This document shows, one piece after another, positions 1 to 10,799 of a stretch of DNA of 64,000 nucleotides (within the stretch, counting starts at the first letter, position 1; every line of letters starts with the position of its first letter). Under the pieces are notes generated by a model that saw only the letters and a list, made by a program, of their open reading frames with translations, had not been told where the DNA came from and ran no database searches. The stretch spans positions 372,001-436,000 of the forward strand of contig JAUTXW010002403.1 of the NCBI GenBank assembly GCA_030620095.1, given 5' to 3'. This DNA is from Kuschelorhynchus macadamiae (taxonomy: Eukaryota > Arthropoda > Insecta > Coleoptera > Curculionidae). The position numbers and the translations under genes are program-made.

Positions 1-559
1 ATATGTAGATACTCAATACATAAATTAGTGTCTGTTTGTGATTAAGTAATTAAAACTAGTTTGACACCGACTTGTTGCGTGAAATAAAATATTATTTTTT
101 ACTTTTGAGTGTTTTTTTGAAGTCGGTTCCATTTTTATATACTCATTTTTATTTCATCCTTGTTTGCTTTAGTTTTTACCTTACTAAGAGAATCGTCTTC
201 ATTATTACTAATAAATTCAAAACAATGGCTGCTCTGTTTGCAGAGATGTTCTTCGTCAAAATTATTATCTTCAGAAGAACTTTATATTACTTAATTTTAG
301 TATCCTGATTGTAATATTTTTCTTTTCTAACTATTTTTATTACACGACCCCTGTTCTTCAGCTTCATTCTTTTCTGGGGTCTGGGTTATCACTCTAGATT
401 TTCCAGGTTTCCTGCTGCCACTTTTTTTTTTGTTGCCTGGTGCTGCTTTTGGGAAGGGCAATATAGTTTTTCGAGAGTCTTATCTCTCATTCAATGGAAG
501 TGGGTGGGTGGTCCGTTACAAATGCACCCAACAAATCATCTTCTGCAAAATTGTTTGAA
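1..559. other. AT-rich sequence, no gene recognised
   Basis: I see no supported gene here. A short open frame near 72-308 is rich in Phe, Leu and Tyr, as expected of random AT-rich DNA, and has no splice context or recognisable motif. Confidence 0.5.
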
Positions 560-815
560 GGGATAAATCCCAGTGCGCCATTCTTTTTCTTCTAATAGTG
601 CCGTAAAGATTTCTACGTAGGCGTTCTCCGTGTAGATTTCCCTATTCATAGTAGCATTCTGAAACTCTTGGACATCATGTTTACCCGTCCAATGCCGAAT
701 GTTTCGCAACCAAGAGTCGTTCGATGCCCCTACTTCCCCCGATTATTTCTTCCAAAATGAGGCGTTGGAATCCGTATCTCTCGCCTCGTAGGATATGCAC
801 AAGGTAGGAAGTTTT
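560..815 (-). pseudogene. Degraded LINE C-terminal fragment (RTE/BovB-like)
   Basis: The minus strand reads an interrupted peptide with a GERYGFQRLILEEIIGG-type stretch, then RGIERLLVAKHSALDG, stop codons, and a tail resembling NLHGERLRRNLYGTI. This order (GERY, then a basic 'R..LR.I..W.G' block, then a short helical tail) is familiar from the extreme C-terminus of insect non-LTR polyproteins. No reverse transcriptase core lies next to it, so it is a 5'-truncated, decayed relic. Family assignment is by pattern memory only. Confidence 0.45.
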
Positions 816-1849
816 CTCATTTTAATGTTGTCAAATCGGATAACGAATTATTTCACTTTTGAATTTCAATGAAATGAAAAATTATTGATATAACTGACAA
901 TATATTTCAAAAAATGTATAAAAGTATGTTTTATTTGTGTATAAAATGTAAAGAATATTATACAAATTTTTTTGGTCGGAATTTTATGTTGGGTGGGGGA
1001 TAGTTCATATAGTAAAAATTACATGCTTCAGTCTTAAACGGTTGGCCAACCCTGAAAAAGATTTAATTTTGGCATTAGTTATGTGATTTTTACGTTGTAA
1101 CCCAATAAAATTAGGCACAAAAAAAGTAACACTTTGAAAAAATCAGGACCGATAACATGGACGTCATTAATTCCGACCAAGCTGGACTTCTGTGAAGACC
1201 TTTATTTGATAACCTATAAGTATTTCTTAAGTGTCCTTAATTTAAGTTTTTGTTTTTTTAGGGAAATTTTGTATTTTGCAATTACCAATTTTACGATCGA
1301 TTATCAATTTTGTGGAAGATAGTACTGAGAAGATTGATTGTAGCTTTTAAAGTTCTATACAAAAACAGATTCTTAGGCTTTTTTTGTAAAATTAATAATT
1401 TCAGAGATATAGTAGACTAAATTATGTTAGAACACAAATTGCGTACACTAGACGAAATAAGTATTACAGTTTATAATATCATATTTGAGCTCTCATTTGG
1501 TCATGTAGAACAGATGGCTGACACAAAAAAAGCTCTTATTTAGAATTAAACAAAGATTGTGTACTTAGACGTACTATTAAGACTTTCTTAGAGGAGTAGT
1601 ATCAGTCAGAAGCAGTGGCGAATTTAAGGGGGGTTGAAAGTCGTCAGTTTAAGCTCTTCAAGCAAAGTATTATGTTCCCAATCAAATAAGTAATATGAGG
1701 TATTACTTTCAATAAATAAGTACTAAGTAAAAGAAGGACTCATCAAAAGCTATGCGAACCCTAAATAAGAAGCCAAGCGAGAAATTAGCCCTACCGATGT
1801 AAGATTTATAGAAGAGACAGATACAGAACAGATATTTGTGGATTCTGGG
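816..1849. other. AT-rich sequence, no gene recognised
   Basis: No open frame with coding character, RNA gene or clear element end was seen. The short frame at 1134-1322 looks like chance. Confidence 0.45.
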
Positions 1850-1867
1850 TTTTACTTAACCTCCGTA

Positions 1868-1870
<3 letters not shown>

Positions 1871-1931
<61 letters not shown>
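1871..1931. repeat. (AT)n microsatellite, left part
   Basis: Pure AT dinucleotide array ending exactly at the mariner-type element. The last TA (1930-1931) is the target-site copy. Confidence 0.95.
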
Positions 1932-1934
<3 letters not shown>

Positions 1935-2409
1935 GGTCCTGCAGCTCACCTCCCGTCTTTTATTATACCTAAACCATTTATTTTAGAAAAAATATTTAAA
2001 AGCCACTATATGCTGTTGATTAGAGAGCACATTTTAAAAATATTCTTGATTATACAGGGTGTTACAAAAAATAGTGGCGCATAAAAGTTGAATTTTTTAA
2101 AATGGAACACCCTATATTTTTTTACATTTTTGGAACACTCTTTGCCTAGTCTACAGACTCCTAGAATATTATCTCTCTTTTTTAATAGTTTCGGAGAAAA
2201 AAGGTAAAATCGAAGAAAAAAAAATTATAGTCTACATTTAAAATATTTATAAAAATTAGATAAAACATCTTAAAAGCTAAGGTAACCTAGTAGCTTACTG
2301 CAAAAGGTTTATAGTTATTCTGCTACGAGTATTATAAGTCTTACTTATACAGGGTGACCCAAATTCCATGTCAAACGTTGCAAAATAAAAAATTATTTTT
2401 CTCCATTTT

Positions 2410-2757
2410 TTCAAATGGAACACCCTATATATTTTTTTCTGTCAGGTACAGAATTAACAGATCAACATTTTTTATTATTACACTTATCTCAAAATTCCTG
2501 AAGGTTTTTGAAATATTCTTAAAAAACTAATGTTGTACTTTGTTTTTCAGTACGATAATTGAATAAACTCACTAGTAATGTGGAAAAATGGAACACCCTA
2601 TATATATATATTTTTTTTCTGTCCGATACAGAATTAACAGATCAACATTTATTATTATTACTTATCTCAAAATTTCTGAAGGTTTTTGAAATATTCTTAA
2701 AAAACTAATGTTGTACTTTGTTTTTCAGTACGATAATTGAATAACCTCACTAGTAAT
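2410..2757. repeat. Tandem ~172 bp module inside the left arm of mariner 1
   Basis: Two consecutive units each start at ATGGAACACCCTATATA (about 2415 and 2587), continue with CAGAATTAACAGATCAACA and CTTTGTTTTTCAGTACGATA, and end near ACTAGTAATGT. The right arm has the mirrored pair (about 4600-4940), so the duplication predates or was copied into both arms. Confidence 0.8.
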
Positions 2758-2961
2758 GTTCATACCTTCGCGATTTTAAATATTAGATAGGTCAGCGTAG
2801 TTCTAGCTATGGGGAAAAACCTAAAATCCTAACATTTTTTCTAATTACGTTTGCTGCATAAAATTTAAATTACTGCGAAGAGTTAAGGCTCGACTTAAGG
2901 TGTAACAGCTTTATTTAACATTATTAACAAATATCTAATTATTGCTAAAATTAATTTTTAC

Positions 2962-4023
2962 TTAGAACATATGTTCGATATGTCTTCCATTCTCTTCGAG
3001 GCATAAACGAAGACGGGTATGAAAAGATCTTCCTACTATTCTTAATACTTCGGGCGTAATACTTTGAAATGCGGTTCTAATCCGTTGCTGCATATTTTCG
3101 GGAGTTGTTGGAGGTTTGTTGTAAACAATTTCCTTAACGTAGCCCCATAGAAAAAAATCTAATTTCGTTAGATCAGGCGACCGGGGCGGCCACGCACTTG
3201 CTCCCTGTCTTCCAATCCATCGATCTGGAAAATTATTATTTAAATGATCCCTAACTGGCAACGAAAAATGTGCTGGAGCACCATCTTGTTGCAACCACAT
3301 TGTATTTCTCAGATTAACCGGCAAATTTTCGCACAAATTTGGCAAGTGATTTTCTAGGAAGTCGAGATACATGGCTCCAGTTAAATGTCCATTAAAAAAA
3401 TGGGGACCAATAACATGTTCACCAATAATTCCCCCCCACACATTAACTGACCATCTGTGTTGTAGATCAAGCTGCCTAAAAATTCTTGGATTATGGTCGG
3501 CGTAGTAATGGTAGTTATGACGATTTACAAATCCATTCTTATGAAATGTGGCCTCATCAGAGAATAAAACTTTATCAAAAAAATCAAAGCTTAACCTAAT
3601 TTTAGCTTGTGCCCAATTACAAAAGTCAACACGTTTCTCAAAATCTGCTGGAAGGAGTTCTTGATGCAACTGAATATGATATGCATGAAATGTATGGCTC
3701 TTTAAAATTCGCTGAACAGTTCTTTCGCTTACTCCTACGGCATCCCCGACTGCTTTTTGGCTAACAGAAGGATTTTCCGTGACAGCTAATAGCACAGCTA
3801 ATTCATTTTCTTCCGTTTTAACGGGCCTATTTCTAACTGGTCTTGTATAATTTACATTTCCCGTTGCCATAAATCTCTCTAATAAGTTCGTCATGCTCCT
3901 TCTGTCTGGGTGCCTTCGTTCTGGATAATTTTGCGCATAAATCCTACTGGCCAAAAAGGCATTTCTATGCGATTCTCCTAACACAAAAACCATATCAACC
4001 AGTTCTTCGCGGGTGTACTCCAT
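2962..4023 (-). CDS. Tc1/mariner-type DDD transposase, intact (353 aa)
   Basis: Cut-and-paste transposase of the element at 1932-5423. I start at the ATG at 4021-4023, giving MEYTREELVDMVFVLG; a longer frame needs a TTG start. Residues ~1-60 form a DUF4817-like helix-turn-helix (YPERRHPDRRSMTNLLERF), followed by a second HTH near SQKAVGDAVGVSERTVQRIL. The catalytic domain shows three acidic motifs: LFSDEATF, LQQDGAPAHF and PPRSPDLTKLDFFLWG, with 36 residues between the second and third Asp. Length fits the IS630-Tc1-mariner group, and no stop or frameshift breaks it. It is the only complete transposase of its type in the window. Activity is unproven. Confidence 0.92.
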   Translation of the reverse strand: MEYTREELVDMVFVLGESHRNAFLASRIYAQNYPERRHPDRRSMTNLLERFMATGNVNYTRPVRNRPVKTEENELAVLLAVTENPSVSQKAVGDAVGVSERTVQRILKSHTFHAYHIQLHQELLPADFEKRVDFCNWAQAKIRLSFDFFDKVLFSDEATFHKNGFVNRHNYHYYADHNPRIFRQLDLQHRWSVNVWGGIIGEHVIGPHFFNGHLTGAMYLDFLENHLPNLCENLPVNLRNTMWLQQDGAPAHFSLPVRDHLNNNFPDRWIGRQGASAWPPRSPDLTKLDFFLWGYVKEIVYNKPPTTPENMQQRIRTAFQSITPEVLRIVGRSFHTRLRLCLEENGRHIEHMF

Positions 4024-4204
4024 GACGATAGAACGTTCAAATAAAACTTCTAAACAGTGACGCAAACAAACGAAAAATGAACTACGTAGAAGGTAAAGAC
4101 CACTATATGAAAAATCCGATAATTATTTCAATTTGTAAAACTTAAAAAACGAATAAGTAAATTGCCGATATGTTTTAGTCGTTTGACAGTTTCTAGACAA
4201 TTTG

Positions 4205-5420
4205 TTTTTCATGGCCTACTTAAATTCTAGTTAATAATTTAGGCAACACTTGTCAATAATATTAAATAAAGGTTAAGGCCGTTTTACATGCTGCAAGTTT
4301 CTTGCAGCAAGGGGTTGCACCTGCAAGATATTGCGCGCAATTTGTCTTGCAGACTGTAAAGCGGCAGTTGTATTTCAATTGCAAGTGTCAGCGTATGCCT
4401 TTGTGCAAGTCTCTTGCAACTTGTAGGAAGACCTGCAGCATGTAAAACGTCTTTACGGCTTAACTCTTGGCAGTAATTCAAATTTTATGCGGTAAACGTA
4501 ATTACAAAAAATGTTGGGATTTTAGGTTTTTTCCCATAGCTATAACTACGCTGACCTATTTATTATTCAAAATCGCGAAGGTGCTTACTTATGAACATTA
4601 GTAGTGAGGTTATTCAATTACCGTACTGAAAAACAAAGTACAACATTAGTTTTTTAAGAATATTTCAAAAACCTTCAGGAATTTTCAGATAAGTGTAATA
4701 ATAAAAAATGTTGATCTGTTAATTCTGTATCGGACAGAAAAAAAATATATATAGGGTGTTCCATTTTTCCACATTACTATTGAGTTTATTCAATTATCGT
4801 ACTGAAAAACAAAATACAACATTAGTTTTTTAAGAATATTTCAAAAACCTTCAGGAATTTTGAGATAAGTGTAATAATGAAAAATGTTGATCTGTTAATT
4901 CTGTACCGGACAGAAAAAAAATATATAGGGTGTTCCATTTGAAAAAATGGAGAAAAATTATTTTTTATTTTGCAACGTTTGACATGGAATTTGGGTCACC
5001 CTGTATAAGTAAGACTTATAATACTCATAGCAGAATAACTATAAACCTTTTGCAGTAAGCTACTAGGTTACCTTAGCTTTTAAGATGTTTTATCTAATTT
5101 TTATAAATATTTTAAATGTAGACTATAATTTTTTTTTTCTTCGATTTTACCTTTTTTCTCCGAAACTATTAAAAAAAGAGAGATACTATTCTAGGAGTCT
5201 GTAGACTAGGTAAAGAGTGTTTCAAAAATGTAAAAAAATATAGGATGTTCCATTTAAAAAAATACAACTCTTATGCGCCACTATTTTTTGTAACACCCTG
5301 TATAATCAAGAATATTTTTAAAATGTGCTGTCTAATCAACAGCATATAGTGGCTTTTAAATATTTTTTCTAAAATAAATGGTTAAGGTATAATAAAAGAC
5401 GGGAGGTGAGCTGCAGGACC

Positions 5421-5423
<3 letters not shown>
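4205..5423. repeat. Right inverted arm of mariner 1
   Basis: Reverse complement of 1932 to about 2960, with scattered substitutions and one extra 183 bp insertion (the MITE at 4277-4459). Matching landmarks include the terminus, GGTCACCCTGTATAAG and the ACAAAGTACAACATTAG module. Confidence 0.85.
4277..4459. mobile_element. TTAA-flanked MITE rich in TTGCA motifs
   Basis: TTAA occurs at 4273-4276 and 4460-4463. The ends are inverted versions of one another: GGCCGTTTTACATGCTGCAAG-like on the left, and CCTGCAGCATGTAAAACG followed by CTTTACGGC on the right. The interior has many TTGCA/TGCAA words and an ATTGCGCGCAAT palindrome. A TTAA duplication is the hallmark of piggyBac-type insertion. The homologous spot in the left arm lacks the element but has two closely spaced TTAA sites (near 2884-2900). 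A small open frame across it has no coding support. Confidence 0.7.

Positions 5424-5510
<87 letters not shown>
5424..5510. repeat. (TA)n microsatellite, right part
   Basis: Pure TA array immediately after the mariner-type element, followed by the ACTTCCC hairpin. Confidence 0.95.
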
Positions 5511-5512
<2 letters not shown>

Positions 5513-5516
5513 ACGA

Positions 5517-5540
5517 TACTTCCCTTTTACGAGGGAAGTA
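5517..5540. repeat. Terminal hairpin of the repeat family
   Basis: ACTTCCCT and AGGGAAGT pair around TTTACG, an 8-bp perfect stem. The same hairpin recurs at about 11756-11778, and its right half recurs near 24846-24853, always at the outer edge of the tandem-repeat element. Confidence 0.75.
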
Positions 5541-5844
5541 AAAGAAATAATAAAATTCGCTGTATTTTCCTAACACTGAGTGACAACGATTAACGTCAAT
5601 AATATGACTTTTTATAATAATTTGCATCATAGTATTACCATTTCAACTACATTCAATTTTCTTGTAGCTTTTTGTTTCATATGACTACATACAACTAAAC
5701 AAAACAAAGAGGGAATTTGCCTTGCTGTATTTCAAGAACTATACTACTTTAGTCATCATTTTTTTGCCCAGTAAAGGAATATAAATCAATTCCTTATAAT
5801 ATACCCAATTGAAAATATTTTATATTTGAGTAGAATTTGCTTAC

Positions 5845-6205
5845 AACTGCATATCATATTTCCGCCTACAAGGGTCATCTATCACTACGGCAGTCAAACA
5901 TGGTTCTCTCGCCCATCTTCCTGAAGGTGGTTCTACTGATGCGCCGAAACTTGTTCCAGATTCTTCTTCGGCAGCTGACAGATTCTGATGCGCTTTGTGC
6001 TGCTGGTTCCACCAGAACGGCGGCTGCGCTTTGCACTCTAGGACCTTCATCGGAGGATGGCTTTCTTCGTGTTCTTTTTTCTCTACCGTTCGGAAATTGT
6101 GCTCACAGATCGATTCTTCCCTTTCGCACTTATCTCTCAGCTTTTGCAATCGACGTTCTTCGAGGCATACCAGCTCATATTTGTATGAACGGTTGAAAAC
6201 TTTTT
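5845..6205 (-). CDS. Internal coding exon of an unrecognised host gene
   Basis: On the minus strand a TTTACATTTTCCAG acceptor precedes an open segment of about 119 codons that closes at a GCAGTT|GTAAGC donor. It enters with two bases completing a codon and leaves with two spare bases. The encoded piece is polar and charged, starts KVFNRSYKYELVCLEERR, has Cys in CEREESICEHNF, and then a WW pair in PPFWWNQQHKAHQ. Base composition is visibly less AT-rich than the flanks, and both splice signals fit, so I take it as real. I do not recognise the family. Overlapping plus-strand frames are shadows. It may belong with the exon at 12004-12180. Confidence 0.6.
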
Positions 6206-6524
6206 CTGGAAAATGTAAACTTCAATGAAACGAACACTCGCAAAAAAAATATGGTAATATTTTATTACGATTATTTTTTAGGAACAAAATCATTTTGTTC
6301 CACATAAGAAAGCTATCCACAGTTTTTCCAGGGAATTTTTAATATCACCTGTACACAGATAGAATAGAATACCTATTTGTTTAATAAAATTAATTTTGTA
6401 TAATGCGAGGACTTTTAATTAATGAACAGATTTTTAATTGTCTAAATAATTCTGCAAACATAGAAAACATCTTTTAGATTACTTGAAAATATTAGTTTGT
6501 ATGGTGCTGGGCAGTATTTAAGCC

Positions 6525-6560
6525 CTGAGGAAGATCTTAAATAAAGATCGAAACGTTGGC
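6525..6560 (+). ncRNA. Hammerhead-ribozyme-like core, Penelope-associated type
   Basis: CTGAGGA, a stem II candidate (GATCTT / AAGATC with loop AAAT), then GAAACGTTGG. CTGANGA plus a stem plus GAAAC is the conserved hammerhead core, and this compact form is known from Penelope-like elements. The downstream ATAAGGCCTTTTATTATCC resembles the downstream part of the array at 17595-18330. Stems I and III are not obvious, so function is open. Confidence 0.5.
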
Positions 6561-6589
6561 ATTGTGAAAAATAAGGCCTTTTATTATCC

Positions 6590-6980
6590 CTAAAAACCAA
6601 CAGAAATTATATTATAGAGATGTATGCTTATCTGACAAGGTACATATTTCTTCTCGACAATAGGAGGTAAGAATTGACACTTTCGGAGCTAATCTCACTC
6701 AGGAAACTATTTGTACCCCTTAATATATTCTGCTTTAATAAAATCGCGGGTAGAAACCAGAGTCTGTATATATATTCTAATTTTCTTTCTTCAAACTGTG
6801 TAGAAACATTTCTTTAAATTAACTGACCTAAGAATTTTTGTAAACTATAAACAGCTATATCTAGAAAGATAGTCACCGTTTGCTGTGTCAACTAAGAATC
6901 TTCATAGAAAATCCACAGATATACTAGTTTTATCTTACTTTTTAAATTTCAAAATATTTGGTGACCAACGATGATAACTA
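6590..6980. other. AT-rich sequence, no gene recognised
   Basis: No coding frame, element end or RNA motif was recognised between the hammerhead-like site and the hAT element. Confidence 0.4.
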
Positions 6981-6981
6981 G

Positions 6982-8864
6982 GCTTAGGATAATTATGCAT
7001 TTAAAAATCTAAAAATTTGCATGCAAATATGCTCCGAAACAAGGGAAAATATGCACTCAAAAATGCATTTATTATTGGATCAAAAAAACAGAAATAAAGC
7101 AAAAGTATAGCAATTAAAATGTTATATTATTTACACTTCAAGGTATCCTTGAGACGCTATTTTTACCAGTAATTATTACATTAATACAACTATATAATAA
7201 AATTATTTTTTTTAATAAAATTTTGATATATAGCTAACTAAAGAATAAACCTGTTTAAAATTTATTGTTTACGCTATTCAACAAGTTGCGGTTATATTTT
7301 ATAACTATATGATGTAACAAATTATCAAATTCAAATTTTCTTCTATTATCTGACAATAGTACTTTATACTCAGAAAATACTCGTTCAACATCATAAGATA
7401 CAATTGGAACATATTCAAACAAATTCAAATCACTGTTTATTAAAAATTGTTCATTTATTGTTCAGAACTGCACTAATATTTTTCAAATTTGTGTAACCAA
7501 TATTTTTTTGTAAAACTGTAGCTAATTTTTCAGAAATTACTTTATTTTTAGTGTTAGTTATAGTTTCACTCACTTTTTCTATCATTTCTACGCTTTTCGA
7601 CAAAGAAAGTCCTTTCATCTCCAATTTTTTTACAATATCAGACAAGGAAGAAAAATTGTTTTTAATGTAAATTAAATCCTCACGTACATCTTCTTTGCGC
7701 AAAACGTTTTGTGCTTTTTGTATACAATGTGAGTATTCCGCATTAAATTGGTTGACTATATTTTTTATTGCCTCGAAATGTTCTGCCTAATAAATGGCAG
7801 CGTTATACAGGTTCCCCATCTAGTTACAATTGGTGATGGGGGATGTTTCCTGCAGTTTCCCTAAAGTTTTCTACCCCACGAACTTGTTCTGCAACTCGAT
7901 GAAGTCCATGGGCAAGACATGTGGCATCATTTTAGGGTACAATATTTGTAGACCACTCATTGCTTTACACATGTATGTATGTATTGCCACTAACACTCTA
8001 TCATATTTAATACCACCGGGCCATAAAAGGGTGAGAGAGTCGTTGAAAAATCAGTTGAATGATTTACTTTGTCTAAGGTCTTCATTGTAAGTAAATATGA
8101 TTTATCCCTTTCTGCTTCTACACCCAACACACCAAAAACAAAATTAGCAACACATCTCTGTTCCACATGAGTTGTTTCATCTAGTGACACCCATATACTT
8201 TTACCTTCTACTTCTTCCCGCAATTCGGTAACTGTCTTATTGTACAAATCTGGAGCATAGTTTTTCCTTAACGTGGATTCGTGTGGAATTGATGTCTTTG
8301 TGTACTGCTCTAAAAATAACTTCAGGGCAGGATTACTTAATTTATTCAGTGGAAAATCCGCACTAATAAACGCCTTGCACAAATCCTCATTGAACTTTGA
8401 TCTTTTGGGTCCTGGTCCTGGTGAAAATGCTGTGCTGATTAAAACTTATTTATGAGCACACTTTTTACTTTTTTGGATCTGATGCTTTGTAGTTCCTATG
8501 TGTTAAACCGAAATGAAAAATTGTTTCTAACATTCTTAAAACGTGCGTATTTATGATTGTAAATCCGTGGTAAACCCATAGTTTTTAAAGCACAGATGTT
8601 TTATTGGGTACCTATAACCAGTTTAAGAAAGGATGGGTAAAACCCTTGGCTTGCCAGCAACTAGACATTTTTTATTATTTTATTATTATGGATTATATTT
8701 AATATTATGGATTATATTTGATATTAGGGAAATAAAAATATATTCAGAAAAATTAGAATATATGCATTTTTCCTGTAATAACCGCAAAATATGCATTTAA
8801 ATACAAAAATTGCCAAAATATGCATTTGCATATGCTTTCATGCAAATGCATATATATCCTAAGC
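6982..8864 (-). mobile_element. hAT transposon relic (hAT-A)
   Basis: The ends read GCTTAGGATAATTATGCATT and, inverted, GCTTAGGATATATATGCATT. Both subterminal regions are crowded with ATGCATTT/TGCATATGCAA words, as is common where hAT transposases bind. The interior holds a hAT transposase pseudogene on the minus strand. No clean 8-bp target duplication was found, so the exact ends may be off by a few bases. Confidence 0.7.
7267..8460 (-). pseudogene. hAT transposase pseudogene (hAT-A)
   Basis: Reading on the minus strand, a continuous N-terminal part (8382-7990) includes CKAFISADFPLNKLSNPALK, then IWVSLDETTHVEQRCVANF, where the D of LDETT is the usual first catalytic Asp of hAT enzymes. After 7990 the frame is broken by stops and deletions but homology continues (TCLAHGLHRVAEQV; LEMKGLSLSKSV). 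Near 7435-7270 the dimerisation block PIVSYDVERVFSEYKVLLS appears. The BED-type N-terminus is missing or unrecognisable. Confidence 0.8.
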
Positions 8865-8869
8865 TTAAA

Positions 8870-10795
8870 TTGATAACATACCCATATGCCTAAAATTTGG
8901 GTTATAGCTCTCAAATTCCACGTCATACTTCTTATACATTTTATGGAGGAAGTAATCGTCTTTACCAGGTTTGTCCACCCACCATGCTCTATCTTCATTC
9001 GCCCATTTCTCAACTATGTGAGGACTCAGAGGTTGTACCTAGTTGTAAAAGTAAAAACGTTATAATCACAATGAGAAGTTTATTACAGGGTATAAAAATC
9101 GGTAAATTCGTTTTTACCCACAACTTCCCCCGTACAGATAATACAGCTTATATATGCATATAATTATTTGGTAATAGCTTTGTACAAATTCTAAAAACAA
9201 CTACATGGATTCATAAAATGTAAGCAATGATTCCAAGAAATGGTTTATCCCTATATGTCGAGTACAGACAGAACCACAGACAGACCAACCTACGGAAATG
9301 GAAGAATATTTTTTTTTCGATAACACTAGTAAATATATCTAACATTGGCACGGAATTAAGAAAGAACATGTCGAACAAAATATTAACCAGTCAAACAGCC
9401 GTTGTCGCTGTAACAAGCAAACATTTACCGATAATAAGTGTTACGGAGAATGAAGAGATAGAGTTATCGGTAGCTCTCACCACCAAAAGAAATCGGTTAA
9501 CATCATCCAGTAATTTACAGAATGCGATCAGTTGTTCATTCAATATAAAGATAAGCTATAGATATATGTGGTTGATATTCTGTATCGTCTGTATAAAACC
9601 CATTTTTACCTTTATTTCTGAATTCGATAACACTATCGCAATTCGGTGTCCTGTGGAGTGTGTTTTCTCAAAGCACCGGCAGCATATCGGAATCCTGCGT
9701 AACTGATTTTCGGTATATTTTAAGCACTTCTTCTTTTTTCGATAAAACTCCCTTTTTTTTTTCATTTCTCTCAAACGGTCGTGTGAGAAACAAGAAACTT
9801 TGTACCAGGTTTACGAGTCGACGAACCCAATCGATTTTTAGCAGCTTGCACCAACCTATTTGGTTGGACATTAACGCCCTTGTCTATCTTAAACAAGGCT
9901 AATGTTTTAGATAGGTCGCCCACTTTTAGGAAGATTTAGGCTTGGTAGCCCTTCCTCACAGTCGAGATAGTAATGTTTTAATCTCAAAATATATTTACGT
10001 TTTGGCACCCGGCTAACTAAATTATATACTTTTTCCAATATGCATTTTGAACGCCATAACTAAAATTTGGCAGATACAATTTAACATATCAGGCTCAAAA
10101 AATATTGAATGTGTGTTTACAAAGGCAACTAGATGCTAGCTAAGTTATAAATGATAAAATAACAGTCGACGAAATATTTCCGAAAACTTTTGCTACTTAC
10201 GATATTCAACGAATTCTATCAAGGTAGTAGCTTTTGATATACGATCGGTACTGACCGGAGCGCGGCGCCACTGGATCGATCAGTACCCAGTTAACCCCAG
10301 GTAGATTCGAAGGCAATCTAGTAATAGAGCTTTAACAATAATGCCTTGGTGCTGAAAACCTTATGTCAATTCAAGTCAGAAGTTCTATAACACGATATAT
10401 GTACATTGTAATCACGACATGTGCGAAATGCGGTTTACTTTGTAAGCAATGGTGGGGCAAGCTTGATTTTTTGCGTTATGCCCAGATTGGCGGGAACTTG
10501 CATCTAGATCTCAGTGGTAACATGAATTCCGTAATTTTCTATGTTTTTTTTATGTTGAAGACACAAAACATGTAATAGAACTCGTTTTACGACAACCTCA
10601 AAAAAAGCCTAACCTCAGCTAACCAAAAAGGCATCTGATAATTATAAAACCTGATTTCATACAAAATTACGTGTAGGGAAATTCACGTAAAAATAATGAT
10701 TCTATTAGAATTTTCTCAGTAAATCTCAACATTTTGTAAGCAATATTTTCAAAATAAAGGTTACTTTTTAGTTTATATTTTTCATTTATTAATAT
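8870..10795. other. Mostly unassigned; repeat end near 9095 and possible MITE relic near 10230
   Basis: At 9095-9140 the sequence ATCGGTAAATTCGTTTTTACC followed by ACTTCCCCC matches the 5' end of the hairpin-ended repeat family. ACAGACAGA words occur near 9262-9285. At 10240-10350 a stretch with CACTGGATCGATCAGTACC and CCAGTTAACCCCAGGTAG resembles the MITE at 18871-19216. An open frame at 9227-9706 has no recognised motif, and I do not call it a gene. Confidence 0.4.
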
Positions 10796-10799
10796 TGAA

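Larger units (their letters stand above)
1932..5423 (-). mobile_element. Tc1/mariner-type transposon with ~1 kb inverted arms (mariner 1)
   Basis: A 3,492 bp element begins CAGGGTCCTGCAGCTCACC and ends with its reverse complement, with TA on both sides. The arms run inward for about 1 kb (1932 to ~2960; ~4205 to 5423) and look roughly 95% identical by eye over long stretches, so the insertion is young. The arms contain internal CAGGGTG ends and a tandemly duplicated ~175 bp module. The centre holds one uninterrupted transposase on the minus strand. The right arm also carries a small TTAA-flanked MITE absent at the matching place on the left. It could be active, but this is not shown. Confidence 0.9.
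1850..5545. repeat. Hairpin-ended repeat element split by a mariner-type transposon
   Basis: An AT microsatellite (1871-1931 and 5424-5510) flanks the mariner-type insertion. It is preceded by CCTCCGTAATC and followed at once by ACTTCCCTTTTACGAGGGAAG, the hairpin that ends the related copy near 11781. The simplest reading is one short copy of that repeat family whose internal AT array received a TA-targeting transposon. The 5' boundary is uncertain. Confidence 0.5.

Noticed and set aside
4284..4481. Minus-strand frame of 65 residues
   Set aside because: It lies inside the TTAA-flanked MITE and reflects its TTGCA motifs.
5837..6228. Plus-strand frames over the exon at 5845-6205
   Set aside because: The minus strand has matching acceptor, donor and phase; the plus-strand frames lack splice context and are shadows.
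9227..9706. 159-residue open frame as a host gene
   Set aside because: No start context, splice sites or recognisable motif; the sequence around 9262-9285 resembles repeat-family ACAGACAGA words.
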